The notes: a model not told the origin generated them from the sequence alone. A DNA stretch of 64,000 bases from Brevundimonas sp. M20 (GCF_006547065.1 NZ_CP041243.1:248001-312000); one strand, 5' to 3'; positions 44,074 to 53,577 are shown, counted from the stretch's first letter. Numbers and translations are program-made.

Positions 44074-46701
44074 CTAGCCTCGCAGCATCTTCGCCAACTT
44101 CGAAAGGGCCTGACGGCGCGAGCCGATGCGGTCGGCGACCGCACCTTTCGGCATCTGAAGTTCCAGTCCCTCAAGGGCGGGCTTCGTTAGGGTCGCGGAA
44201 CCACTTTGGTTCGATGCCAGCCGTCGGAGTGCAGGCTCTGCTATTTGAGCGAACGCCCACACGTTCACGCCTTGCTTGGGCTTTAGTACCGCGCCGTGGT
44301 GATTGCAGAAGAACTTTCCGCTTTCCACGACTTGGATGCTTCCCGACGATCCATCCATCGAAACGATGACGGCGGGTCCCTCGAACAGGGAGGCGGCTAC
44401 TCCGTTGGAACGAGTTAGCTGAGCAGCGGCATGGAACTTGGGCCGTCCTCCTCCTCCGCCGTAAACGGGGTAACCCTTAGGATCGAAGGATTTGTAGATC
44501 GCCGCTTCCGTCAGGCTGGTGTCACCTTTTCGAATGGGGTCGAAAAGGTCGCGGATCGGCTTTGAGGGTGAGAGCGACGAGGGGGCAAGCTCAAGGTGGT
44601 AGTCTAGGAGGTGCCCCAGTTCCTCTTTGAAGCTGGTGGGGAGGGCGACGTCTTCGCCGCGACTGTAGGCGAGAAGGTCGTCGACCCGCTTCTCCCATTG
44701 CTTGAGGGCGATGGATCGTAGTTCCGCCCTCAGAGGGATGTCTGGGAGAAGCGCGACCCCGCGCTCATGATCCGCAAGAGCCGCGAGCGTGAATACGCCA
44801 TGCTTGGCCTCAAGGGGCTGGCCAACCTCATCGATTGCATCCTTGGGCGCTTGTCCATGGACAAGGGCCATGAAGACTTTGCTCTCCCGGAGAACGCCAT
44901 CGGTTCCGATCCAAGGGGCCAGGTCGTTATGCATCCATTCCCCGGCAGTGTTCCGAAGGTCGGTGGCGTATCGCTTGTCGCTGTTCGCAAACCCATCATT
45001 GTCCACGATGAACATGTTCACCTTCTCGTGCCCGGCGGCGGCCAAGAGGTCCGCCCAGCTGGCGCTCTTAGCGACCAGCGGGTCCTTCCGGCGCTGAGCG
45101 ATCACGACTGCCGTACGCTGCTGGGTGTAGGGAGCGAAGGCGTGCTTCGGCAACGAAATGACATCCGTCACGCGCGCCTGATTAAGCAGGGCAAAACGGG
45201 CTTTGCTTGATCGGGGGTTCTCGAGGACCCCCGTAGGCAGCACGACTAACGCCCAGCCGCTACCCTTGCGGATGCTCTCGATTGTTCGTTCAAGGAAAGC
45301 TTCTTCGAGCCGCCCGTAGGACGACTTTCCGTATGGAGGGTTCGTCGCGATTATGTCGAAGCCCCCGCTCGGGAACTGTGCCGGAGCGTGTTTAGAAAGG
45401 CTATCGAAGCCTCCGCTGATGACACTGAAGCCGTCCCCTGCGAAGTACATGTTTACCCGGGCTCTCGAAGCGTTCGCATGTCCGAGGTCGTACCCAAAGA
45501 AGGACTTCTTCGAGAACTCCTTAATCTGATCGGGAGCAAGCGAGTGCTCCTTCTTGAGGAAGCGAAGGATTTCCGTAAGAAAGCCGCCTGTGCCGCAAGC
45601 TATATCGGCAATGCGCAGTTTTTCTATGCCGTCAAAACTTCCAGACAATCCCGTGCGGTCAAACAGTACCGGGAGAACACCTGCAATAATGTGACGACCA
45701 GTGAAGAACTCGCCTAGTTTTTTCTTGGTCGCCTCGTCTCCGATAGACTGGTAAACTTCTCCGAATATATCGAAGTCAGCGCCAGTTAGCGGCGGAAGCT
45801 CATCAAGTAGCTGGAACAGTCTCGAAAAATGGCCCGTACCCTTTGGGATCGTGGATAGGGTATCAGAGAACGAGAAGGCAATCTCAAGTGTATCGCTCTT
45901 CTCGTGGAAGTCGAAGATGTCGCCATATTTTCTTCTGAGTTCGACATCACTCATTACCCTCTTCGTGAGAGTTTCAAACCTCTCACCAATGGCGTGATCT
46001 TCAGTGGTGCTGCCGGGCGAGAAGCGGGGTATTTCGCTCCACGTGCCCCAGTCTGGGCTTTGTTCTACGATCAACTTAAGCGTAAGGAGCGCGATCGTGA
46101 AATCGATCGGCGTCCGTCCAGAAGCGAGCGTCGGTATATTTCGGTAAAGGGTCTTGAGCTTCGGAAGCAACGCTCGGAGGTCGTGCGCTGAGGCGGAGCC
46201 ATTGGCTGCCGTAAACTCGCCCGTTGAGGAGATGCCGATCGAGGCGACCTCCGCGATAGGGAAGGCGTCTCGCAGTTCTTTCCCGTTGGCTCGCAGCGGC
46301 ACCCACTTGCCGTCGTTCGTATAGACCGACACAAGCAGTTCGGACCCATTGTATCCGGCTGCAATGAACGGCAGGGCTGGCTCGTTTGGCAGCGCGAGCC
46401 TCAGGCCCTCAACATAGAACTTCGCTTCTCTGAGCCCGAGCATAGCGGTCTCCGTCGGCGATTTATTCTCCCAGACACCAATCGGCTTCTCGCTGTTGGC
46501 GAGGTGCAACAGCATGTCCGGGAAACCTGCTGCCTTCCCAACCTTGGCCTTGCTCGGCCAATGCTTCTTTAGAAGCGGGCTCCGCGATGCTCGCATCGTC
46601 AGGTCATAACCGGCAGCTTTGAGCTGAGCGGCTGCGAAAATCTCCGCATCCGCCTCGTTTGCTGGCGGGGTGTCGGGAATGAGCGAGATAATGGCGGACA
46701 C
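44074..46701 (-). CDS. Single-chain nuclease-adenine methyltransferase-specificity protein (type IIG/type I-like)
   Basis: The 875-residue protein has three parts. The N-terminal region contains a PD-(D/E)xK pattern: PD at 61-62 and E78-N-K80 (GVWENK), like the HsdR N-terminal nuclease. The middle is an N6-adenine methyltransferase with motif I DIACGTGG (366-373) and motif IV NPPY (454-457). The C-terminal part from about 744 (YPVYGGGGGRPKF) looks like a single type I specificity/target-recognition half. This is the plan of a type IIG-like or type I-fused restriction-modification enzyme. It lies 200 bp downstream of a helicase-nuclease gene on the same strand. Confidence 0.85.
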   Translation of the reverse strand: MSAIISLIPDTPPANEADAEIFAAAQLKAAGYDLTMRASRSPLLKKHWPSKAKVGKAAGFPDMLLHLANSEKPIGVWENKSPTETAMLGLREAKFYVEGLRLALPNEPALPFIAAGYNGSELLVSVYTNDGKWVPLRANGKELRDAFPIAEVASIGISSTGEFTAANGSASAHDLRALLPKLKTLYRNIPTLASGRTPIDFTIALLTLKLIVEQSPDWGTWSEIPRFSPGSTTEDHAIGERFETLTKRVMSDVELRRKYGDIFDFHEKSDTLEIAFSFSDTLSTIPKGTGHFSRLFQLLDELPPLTGADFDIFGEVYQSIGDEATKKKLGEFFTGRHIIAGVLPVLFDRTGLSGSFDGIEKLRIADIACGTGGFLTEILRFLKKEHSLAPDQIKEFSKKSFFGYDLGHANASRARVNMYFAGDGFSVISGGFDSLSKHAPAQFPSGGFDIIATNPPYGKSSYGRLEEAFLERTIESIRKGSGWALVVLPTGVLENPRSSKARFALLNQARVTDVISLPKHAFAPYTQQRTAVVIAQRRKDPLVAKSASWADLLAAAGHEKVNMFIVDNDGFANSDKRYATDLRNTAGEWMHNDLAPWIGTDGVLRESKVFMALVHGQAPKDAIDEVGQPLEAKHGVFTLAALADHERGVALLPDIPLRAELRSIALKQWEKRVDDLLAYSRGEDVALPTSFKEELGHLLDYHLELAPSSLSPSKPIRDLFDPIRKGDTSLTEAAIYKSFDPKGYPVYGGGGGRPKFHAAAQLTRSNGVAASLFEGPAVIVSMDGSSGSIQVVESGKFFCNHHGAVLKPKQGVNVWAFAQIAEPALRRLASNQSGSATLTKPALEGLELQMPKGAVADRIGSRRQALSKLAKMLRG

Positions 46702-46900
46702 AGAACCCCCAAGAAAGGACGCGCCAAGCCGTCTCAGTTTGTCGTTCGTGTTTCGTTAACGTGATTGCAGACCGGCGGCTACCATCCTCACTCCGCGACC
46801 CAATGTCGGAAGGCTCAAGCGTGGGCCATCAGGCGCACTGCGATCGTATGAGTTCCCTCGCGCCCCGGCCTTGCGATTTGGCTCGGAGTGATCGCGGAAC

Positions 46901-49783
46901 CTACCTCGGATGCGGAAGGTCTTCACGCAGCGCCACGCCCGGCGTGGTCAGCCAGTTGTACAGCCCTTCGCGTGTAAGGCTCCCCTCGCGGAGACGAAGA
47001 ATAGCCTCTGCCAAATCGGAGGTCGAAACGACACAAAGCCTTCCACACCGCTCAATAATACCCGGCACGTTCGGTTCGACGCCGGGGCTGCAAACAGTGA
47101 CGCAGAAGCTGCCGCCGAGCCCAATTAGTTCGGATGCACTGAGCACTTCCGTGGCTGCGTTAAGAGGGACAAGCGCAGCGTCGTTGGCCTTCGTCTTCAA
47201 CTCGACGACGATCGACGGGAATTCCTCTATGGTCACGAGGAAGTCGGGATGAGCTTGGTTCCCGGGCTGATCAAGACGTTCGCACCCTACCGCCACTAGC
47301 GACATGGCCTGTTCGAACACAGCTTCGAGAGCGTCGCCTCTCGCATCATACATGGCCGCAATTATCGCCTCTGCCTGCATTCTCTCGGCCCGGCGAACAT
47401 GTAGCCGTCTAAAATGCTCGCGCTCGTCCTGTTTCCAAATGCGGGCTGCATCCCGAACTTGATTGGCGAGCGCTGGACCTTCCTCCCCGGCTACAAGAGC
47501 CAGCCGGCGTCTCTCGTCGGCTGGCGCGCCGCCATCCATCAGTTCGTGCGGCCTCGTGAGCCCTTGATGTCGTAGGGCAAGCATCTGGGTCCGCGTCAAA
47601 CGGCGGCGAGCGGCATTGCGAAGCTCAAGACTAGTCATCCAAAGGATGTCAGACGGCAGTCCGGAAGCGATGCGAGAGGCGACGCGTCTAAACGATCGCG
47701 CGAGCCTTCGCGCAGCCTGCGTCTGCGCACCGCTCCCCCGTAGTGCTTCCGGCTTGCTTTCATCCGCGAGCACGGGCGAGGTCATCTCCGCAATGATTTC
47801 TGCGATCCCCGTGAGTATCCAAGCCACGTCCCGGGCCGTGGCTTCGATGACCCCGAGGCGTACGCCGGGCACCCGCGCGTCTAGCTGAAGCCTAGTCTCC
47901 CCAGCGGCCCACCCGGTGACCAGCAAGGCACCGTTGGACGCCGAGACGTCGGCCTGCCACGGTCGCTCCCACAGGAGGCGGTCGAGCCGCCGCGCGAAAT
48001 CGTTGCCCACCAGCATTCGTCCGACGCGCCAGTTTATGCGGCGAGTTGCTTCGCCACCTTCAGAATTAAACTCCGGCGACGTAAGAGCTGCGTGTGCGAG
48101 TACGAACAGCAAATCATCTTCGGTGCCTGGCTCCTCGTCGCTAGGTAGCATTTCGGAAAGTTCGACTGAGCGACGAACCAAGCCTTCTATGAAGAAGAGG
48201 ACGGTTTCGGGTTTCAAACCACTCCGAGCGACAGCCACACCAAACGCCGTTGCCGATACCTGCGAGCGCCCCTCAATCAAGCAGCCTGCTCTCACCAGCC
48301 GGTCGATTTGGGCGTTCAGCTCGGGTTCCCAATGGTTAACGGTTCCGTCTCCCAGCGCCGCTTCTCGGGACGCGCTCAATGTCGATGCAATGAGGTCAAA
48401 GGCGTCTCTGCGGTTTGCGCAGAGCCTACCAGCGAAGAGCTGAAGGGTGAGGCTTCCGAAGTCTTCCGGATGGATCCCGATACCGAGTTCGTCTTGGGCT
48501 GATAGATCCATCAACTGCGAGGCTTGGTTCGCAGATGCGCCTCCATCGGCGGCTAGTATAACCAGCCCCTCGGCAGCAGCTTGGCCCATTCGACCGACGC
48601 GACCAGCCATGTTTTGGAACTCGGCCCGGCCTATAGGCTCCGCGCGGCCCCGATCAAAGTTCCAGCGCTTCCAAGCGGCAAACACCGCGCTTCCAAGAGG
48701 AAAGTTCACCCCGGCGGCCAAGGTGCTCGTTGCGAAAACCACATCAACGAGACCGCTAGCGATCCGTTCTTCTACGTAGAGCCGCTCATCCTCGCCAAGT
48801 TCAGCGTTGTGGAAGGCTGCGCGCCGACCGAGGGCGCTCCTCAGTTGGGCATCCAACTCCAGTCCTTGAGGGACGACGACGCGCATTGTTTCAGGCCTTC
48901 TGGCGGACCAATCACGGCACAGCTCGTATGTCTGGTCCACCTTCATGCAGAACGTGATGACGGGACCCGCGCCCGGCCTCGCGAGAAGTTCCCCTACGAT
49001 GTCCAGCGGCCCTTGGTTTGCTCGACCCTCTCGCTGGGTAAGCTCGCCCACATGGCCGGGCGAGGCTGATACCTCCAGGATATGGGTCGGCGTTCGGCAT
49101 TCAATTCTGAGGGCCTTCTCTCGTGTAACGTTCCGCACGAGGCCGAGACGAAGCCAATCGGCCAACGATTGCCCGTCATCGGCGCTTATCACCGCCGACA
49201 GGCCAACAAGCTGCCGCCAACCTGACCGCCGAAGCAGGGTCAGGAGAAGCTCAACGTTTCGACCCCGGTGAGCATCTCCGATTAGCTGGATTTCATCGCA
49301 GACGATTGCAGTGTCAGTGAGGTCCTTCGGCGGGCCCCCGACGGACAGGCATCCCAAGAATTTCTCGTATGTCGCAACCACGAGAGAAGCCGCGAGAGGT
49401 GCATTGGTCTTTCGGCCGGATGCATCTTCCACCCCGTCACCGGTGGCGCAAACGATAGCGGATCGGTCTCCTGCAAACAGGCCATTGAGAAAGAGCCGCT
49501 GAGCTTCTTCAAACTTCTGCTTGGCGAGGGCTCGGTGAGAGACGAGATAAACGGCGCGCCCCCCGGACTTTATTGCCGAAGCGATTGCCCACCATCCAAT
49601 TAAGGTCTTCCCGGTTGAGGTCGGCGCACTGACTAACAGGTCGGCCCCCGTTGCTACACCAGCTTCCAACGATGCGAACTGAACATCTGTCAGCAGCGGT
49701 TCGCCAGCAGCTCGGGGCAATAGCTCCGGCACACCTAGGACGAAGTCTGAAAGCCCGTTGTTTGCTGGGAGGCCTTGCTTCAT
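46901..49783 (-). CDS. SF2 (Ski2-like) helicase with C-terminal PD-(D/E)xK nuclease domain
   Basis: The 960-residue protein has a superfamily 2 helicase core: Walker A SAPTSTGKT (52-60), DEIQ box (163-166), GLSAVIS (194-200), ATSTLAAGVNFP (351-362) and motif VI QNMAGRVGRMGQ (390-401). This set is typical of Ski2/Hel308-like helicases. At the C terminus HPDFL (845-849) and VVELKTK (859-865, E861 and K863) form a PD-(D/E)xK nuclease pattern. GAGG lies before ATG 49783; an open extension to 49870 is unsupported. Its stop lies 199 bp before the methyltransferase start, so both may share a transcript. Confidence 0.88.
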   Translation of the reverse strand: MKQGLPANNGLSDFVLGVPELLPRAAGEPLLTDVQFASLEAGVATGADLLVSAPTSTGKTLIGWWAIASAIKSGGRAVYLVSHRALAKQKFEEAQRLFLNGLFAGDRSAIVCATGDGVEDASGRKTNAPLAASLVVATYEKFLGCLSVGGPPKDLTDTAIVCDEIQLIGDAHRGRNVELLLTLLRRSGWRQLVGLSAVISADDGQSLADWLRLGLVRNVTREKALRIECRTPTHILEVSASPGHVGELTQREGRANQGPLDIVGELLARPGAGPVITFCMKVDQTYELCRDWSARRPETMRVVVPQGLELDAQLRSALGRRAAFHNAELGEDERLYVEERIASGLVDVVFATSTLAAGVNFPLGSAVFAAWKRWNFDRGRAEPIGRAEFQNMAGRVGRMGQAAAEGLVILAADGGASANQASQLMDLSAQDELGIGIHPEDFGSLTLQLFAGRLCANRRDAFDLIASTLSASREAALGDGTVNHWEPELNAQIDRLVRAGCLIEGRSQVSATAFGVAVARSGLKPETVLFFIEGLVRRSVELSEMLPSDEEPGTEDDLLFVLAHAALTSPEFNSEGGEATRRINWRVGRMLVGNDFARRLDRLLWERPWQADVSASNGALLVTGWAAGETRLQLDARVPGVRLGVIEATARDVAWILTGIAEIIAEMTSPVLADESKPEALRGSGAQTQAARRLARSFRRVASRIASGLPSDILWMTSLELRNAARRRLTRTQMLALRHQGLTRPHELMDGGAPADERRRLALVAGEEGPALANQVRDAARIWKQDEREHFRRLHVRRAERMQAEAIIAAMYDARGDALEAVFEQAMSLVAVGCERLDQPGNQAHPDFLVTIEEFPSIVVELKTKANDAALVPLNAATEVLSASELIGLGGSFCVTVCSPGVEPNVPGIIERCGRLCVVSTSDLAEAILRLREGSLTREGLYNWLTTPGVALREDLPHPR

Positions 49784-50143
49784 CGCTTCCTCGATACGGC
49801 AAAGGCCGAACCTTAGCCTTGTGAAGGTGGTACGTGCAAACCTCCTCGCCCCAGAGTAGCGCGCTGTCACCAGAGCGTGACGGAGCTACTTGGCGGCCAA
49901 AATTTGATGTTGCCGTGCGAGAGCCCACTCAGAGCTATTTACGAGCCAGTATCCCCCCGTTGGGGTGGGGCGGTTCCTATTTCCGTGAAGGGGCTCAGAA
50001 CCTGTAGGCTCTGAACCGCCGCGACGGGTAGGATCAAAAAATTTCTTGGTCATGCGCGAGAAGGATCCGAGCATCACGCAACAGCGATGCCCCGTGCCCC
50101 GGCCTGCTAGCGTCGCACTTCGGCCCGGCTCTAAAGTTCTAAC
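49784..50143. other. Divergent intergenic region upstream of helicase and recombinase genes
   Basis: About 360 bp with no convincing gene. It must hold the minus-strand promoter for the helicase operon. A GC-rich inverted segment (CAGAACCT...GGCTCTG-like, near 49988-50011) is visible but no clear -35/-10 pair. The region is of mixed composition. Confidence 0.4.
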
Positions 50144-50229
50144 CTGTGAGCCATGGCTCATAAGATATGTTGACAGAAATTTGCGCCACCCTTATGAGCT
50201 AGGGAAACGTCAGCCCTAACTTGTGAGCC
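50144..50229 (+). promoter_or_regulatory. Recombinase promoter with four CTTRTGAGCC-like repeats (candidate res site)
   Basis: A perfect 14-bp palindrome TGAGCCATGGCTCA (50147-50160) is flanked so that its arms read CTGTGAGCC and, inverted, CTTATGAGCC. The same half-site recurs as CTTATGAGC (50191-50199) and CTTGTGAGCC (50220-50229), the last just before the ATG. TTGACA (50170-50175), 17 bp and TATGAG (50193-50198) form a promoter within the array. The layout fits a resolvase res site with an inverted crossover subsite and accessory half-sites, which would also let the protein repress itself. Function is inferred. Confidence 0.6.
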
Positions 50230-50232
50230 ACC

Positions 50233-50850
50233 ATGCATCGCCTCGCCTACTACCGGGTCAGCACCGGGGACCAGACCATCGACGCCCAACGCACCGCACT
50301 TGGTGGCGGGTTCGATCAGGAGTTCGCCGACGAAGGTGTGAGCGGGGCCACCCTCGCCGCCTCCCGTCCGGGGTTTGCTGATCTTCTGTCCAAGGCTCGC
50401 AGCGGCGATACCCTGTATGTCTATGCCGTTGACCGGCTAGGCCGGGATGCGCTGGACGTGCAGGCCACGGTACGCCGCCTGCTCGACCTGGGGGTCACTG
50501 TCCACGTGCATGGATTGGGCCCAATCGGTCGCGGCGTCGGCGAACTGATCCTCGCGGTGCTGGCCCAGATCGCGGACATGGAGCGCCAGCGCATCGCCGA
50601 ACGAACGCGAGCTGGCCGGAACGCGGCGAGAGCGGCGCTGGAGGCCACAGGGAGGACGCACAGGGGCAAAGAGGGGCTCGGGCGACCCAAGGCAGCGGAC
50701 GGCGCTGCCGTCGCCCTCTGGAGGCGGGAGAACGGGGCCAGTATCGCGGCGACCGCCCGGCAGTTCGGATTGTCCGTCGCGACAGTGAAACGGTACTGCG
50801 CACAGCGCCCTACCGCCGCTGGCGATGCGAGCCTAGCGAAGATGGGCTAG
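50233..50850 (+). CDS. Serine recombinase (resolvase/invertase family)
   Basis: The 205-residue protein has the catalytic S10 in YYRVSTGDQ, then VYAVDRLGRDALD and MERQRIAERTRAGRNAARAALE with the active-site arginines and E helix. The C-terminal helix-turn-helix is ASIAATARQFGLSVATVKRYC. Length matches Tn3-type resolvases and invertases. It could resolve dimers or invert DNA within the element. Its upstream region carries clustered repeat sites that resemble its own binding sites. Confidence 0.9.
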   Translation: MHRLAYYRVSTGDQTIDAQRTALGGGFDQEFADEGVSGATLAASRPGFADLLSKARSGDTLYVYAVDRLGRDALDVQATVRRLLDLGVTVHVHGLGPIGRGVGELILAVLAQIADMERQRIAERTRAGRNAARAALEATGRTHRGKEGLGRPKAADGAAVALWRRENGASIAATARQFGLSVATVKRYCAQRPTAAGDASLAKMG

Positions 50851-51164
50851 GCGCGGGACGGTGAGTTGAACATCCGCCTCACCTCGATGGAGGCATGGGC
50901 GCTCCGGATAAGAGCCTGCTTCAGCATTCTATCGGCGCGCTGACGAGACATAGCGCCAGATGTCACTTGCGCCTTCGTCTCCGCTTCGAGCTTGAGAGCC
51001 TGCTCGCCGAGCAAGACTAGTTCGTCTTCACCCAGCGTCGCCTTGGCCTCCCGCATCGCTGAGTAGAACGCATGATCCAGCGCCTCGTCGGCCTTCTTGC
51101 CTTGATGCGAGATGAACGCCCACACCGCGAGCGCTACGACGATCCCACCGACAACGAACTCCAC
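50847..51164 (-). CDS. Small membrane-anchored helical protein
   Basis: The 105-residue protein has one N-terminal membrane helix (about 2-19, VVGGIVVALAVWAFI) and a cytoplasmic helical domain rich in Glu, Lys and Ala. It is encoded opposite the resolvase gene, with four bases of overlap at the stops. No family is recognised. Within a defence-type island, a short membrane protein could be an effector or a passenger; that is speculation. Confidence 0.55.
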   Translation of the reverse strand: MEFVVGGIVVALAVWAFISHQGKKADEALDHAFYSAMREAKATLGEDELVLLGEQALKLEAETKAQVTSGAMSRQRADRMLKQALIRSAHASIEVRRMFNSPSRA

Positions 51165-51249
51165 CTAGGTTCTCCTCCAACCAACAAGCGTCACGATTGG
51201 TGCATAGATCAGGTGGTGCGTAAATCCAACATCCGGTGAGCCTCGCCAT

Positions 51250-51495
51250 GTGCCAAGGCTCGCTGTCGGTCAGGATCAACAACGCTCGCTCGTCCGTCTG
51301 GGCGACGCAATCCGTGCGCGCAGGCAGTCGCTCAAGCTGTCTCAGGAAGCGTTGGCGGATCAGGCAGGCATCAACCGAACGCACATGGGCGAAGTGGAAA
51401 GAGGCAAGCGCAATCCAAGCCTTGTCGCCCTTATGGCGATAGCCGATGCACTCCAGTGCAGTGTCGCCGCGCTTGCCGGCGAAGCACGACTTTAG
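51250..51495 (+). CDS. XRE-family helix-turn-helix regulator
   Basis: The 81-residue protein is a single Cro/CI-type DNA-binding domain: RARRQSLKLSQEALADQAGI, then NRTHMGEVERGKRNPSLVALMAIADAL. The start is a GTG at 51250; an ATG at 51248 is in another frame. It probably controls island genes such as the integrase or the recombinase, or acts as an excision factor partner. No toxin gene is adjacent. Confidence 0.8.
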   Translation: MPRLAVGQDQQRSLVRLGDAIRARRQSLKLSQEALADQAGINRTHMGEVERGKRNPSLVALMAIADALQCSVAALAGEARL

Positions 51496-51984
51496 GCTTG
51501 AGCGCGTCACGGACCGCCGAAACGCGATACCTGGACTACACAGAACGACAGAAAATTCGTGGAGGCCAACTCCCTTGCTGGCAGCCCTAACCGCTTCCAA
51601 CCGTCGCGCGGTCTAGGAGACGATACCTATCGTTTCTGAGGGTGGGTTAAATCGATACCGTTACGAACAAGGGAAACACCCCTTGGCAATGTCCGCCATC
51701 AGGCGGGGGCCTTACATTAGAACAGGCATGATCGCACGGGAGAGGCCAGCCTAGCGCTAGCCGCGATCAACGGGCTTCCTTACGCAGCGCACAACGCAGC
51801 CGATGGTAAGATAAAACCCGTCTGAACCCTCTTCATACCCCCGGAACATCAACCTCTGGAGGACTGCGCCTCTGTTGTAGGAGTAGGAAGAGGGAGAGAC
51901 GGACTAGCCTACGAGCAACACACACATACCATGGTAAGTTTGGTTGTGGGGGTGGTGGGGGTAACCGAGATTAAAACTGGAGTA
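51496..51984. other. 489-bp intergenic stretch of the island
   Basis: No gene is seen. It is less GC-rich than the chromosome. Notable items: a palindrome TACCATGGTA (51927-51936), two ATGGTAAG words (51803 and 51931), and runs of five G on the plus strand (51948, 51957 and again at 52016) that could fold as a G-rich structure. It lies downstream of the integrase gene and downstream of the XRE gene. Confidence 0.4.
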
Positions 51985-53577
51985 CTAACTGGATATGAGA
52001 GACGTATTCGGTTGAGGGGGTGACGCTAGCTTCAGTCTCGGAATACGATATCTCGATATGGCTTTGACCATGGCGAGAGTGCTGAACCCGTTGCCGTAGC
52101 CGTCCGCAACGTCTCTTGCGCTGTGCCCCATCATCTGACGTTGGACGCCTTCCTCAATTCCGCTTTCGCGGCAGAAGTCTTTGAAGGTGTGGCGGAACGA
52201 GTGGAAGTCGACACGTGGATCGGTAATGCCGCACGCTCGGCGGTACTCCCTGAACCACTCACCCCATTTTTCCGTCAGGCGGCCGTCTCGATTGGGTTTG
52301 AGATCAAACAGAAGCTCATCCGTTCCCCGTGTGTCCACGTAACGAAGAAACCCCAGATCAATGATCTTTGGGTGAAGGGGAACCATCCGCTCGCTGGATG
52401 CCGTCTTGAGGCGATTGCGCCCTTGTGCGTCCTGCCCAATCTTGATGTGCCAAGCGACTTTGTCGGTGCCGTCGTCATCATAGGGGACCTGCACAATGTC
52501 ACTATGTCTCAGCTGTCCTAGCTCTTCGCGACGAGCGCCTGTGAAAAGCCCGAGAATAGGTAGCCAGTAAGCGGCCTCACCCTTGCCCCGTACGGGGCGT
52601 GCGCCAGCGGCGTGTACCTCTCCAGCGAAAAGGGCATTCAAGTCGTTCGTTGACCACGGCAGGCGAGCTTTTCCGCTCTTCGACGGTGGTGCTTGAACGT
52701 CCTTGGCGGGGTTTGTGGTGATCGTCCCTTCTTGCTCCGCAAAGCTCATAATAGTGCGGAGGCGGGATAGCTTTGTCTTGATGTTCGGTGCCGACGTGCC
52801 CTCGCTGATAAGGGTGCGCTTGAAATGCTGGACATGGTTGGGCTCGACCATGTCTGCACGATCAACCCCCGTTCGGGCGATGAACCAGTCGATCACAGAG
52901 ATATGTGCCCTGACCGTCTTATCGGTAGGCTGACGCTCCCTCGCCCATCGGTCGATAACATCCTTGAGGGTTGATGTCTGAGATACACTGGCTGTCGCCA
53001 CCGGAGCGGGGCCGGGAGCATCTAGCGGTGCGCTTCGGTTCTCAGCCGAGGTCAGTTGAGCCTTCGTTTGCTCCAGATCCCATTTGGCATCCGAGAGAAG
53101 GTCCCGAAGCGCCATTTGCTCCTCTGACAAGATGTCTGGATCGGCGACGTTCAGCACGGCGAGAAGCTTGAGGCGTGCGAACTCTCGCTGCTCGTATCGG
53201 GCTTCTTCCTCGAAACATTCCCGGAAAGACAACTCCGCTTGTTCGACCTGATAGGTGGCCTCGTCGGGGGTCAGCAGCGGGCGGGGCTTGCCAGCGTTTG
53301 CGGCGAGTATCTGTCTTATTTTTTCCCGCATCCCTACTTCGGGAGTAGGGGGCGGCGCAGGGTCTGGTCCGGCTGTTTGGCGCGCACTGGCGAACTCGCG
53401 ATCCAGCGCCACCCAAGCCTCGGCGTGAAGTCGTTTGGCTTCCTCGCGATCCTTGGTTCCCAAGGCGCGGACGATCTCTTTCCGACCTTTGTAAGTCGCA
53501 ATCAAGTCGAGAGGGATGCGACGCCGCAGGCTGTAGCTGGCATTCCTGCGGATTAGTCCGGTTGGCATGTCACTCAT
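51985..53577 (-). CDS. Tyrosine-type site-specific integrase
   Basis: The 530-residue integrase has an N-terminal arm and core-binding region (STLKDVIDRWARERQP and the following helices) and a C-terminal catalytic domain. Catalytic residues are R in FTGARREEL, H459-x-x-R462 in FHSFRHTF, H485 in GHSARDV and nucleophile Y494 in DGYGNGF. It probably integrates and excises the element at the tRNA-Ala 3' end, 88 bp away. ATG 53577 (MSDMPTG) is used; GTG 53598 adds seven residues. Confidence 0.93.
   Translation of the reverse strand: MSDMPTGLIRRNASYSLRRRIPLDLIATYKGRKEIVRALGTKDREEAKRLHAEAWVALDREFASARQTAGPDPAPPPTPEVGMREKIRQILAANAGKPRPLLTPDEATYQVEQAELSFRECFEEEARYEQREFARLKLLAVLNVADPDILSEEQMALRDLLSDAKWDLEQTKAQLTSAENRSAPLDAPGPAPVATASVSQTSTLKDVIDRWARERQPTDKTVRAHISVIDWFIARTGVDRADMVEPNHVQHFKRTLISEGTSAPNIKTKLSRLRTIMSFAEQEGTITTNPAKDVQAPPSKSGKARLPWSTNDLNALFAGEVHAAGARPVRGKGEAAYWLPILGLFTGARREELGQLRHSDIVQVPYDDDGTDKVAWHIKIGQDAQGRNRLKTASSERMVPLHPKIIDLGFLRYVDTRGTDELLFDLKPNRDGRLTEKWGEWFREYRRACGITDPRVDFHSFRHTFKDFCRESGIEEGVQRQMMGHSARDVADGYGNGFSTLAMVKAISRYRIPRLKLASPPQPNTSLISS

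Noticed and set aside
44767..45210. 147-codon open frame inside the methyltransferase gene, antisense
   Set aside because: It has no recognisable motif and lies wholly within a long, motif-complete gene.
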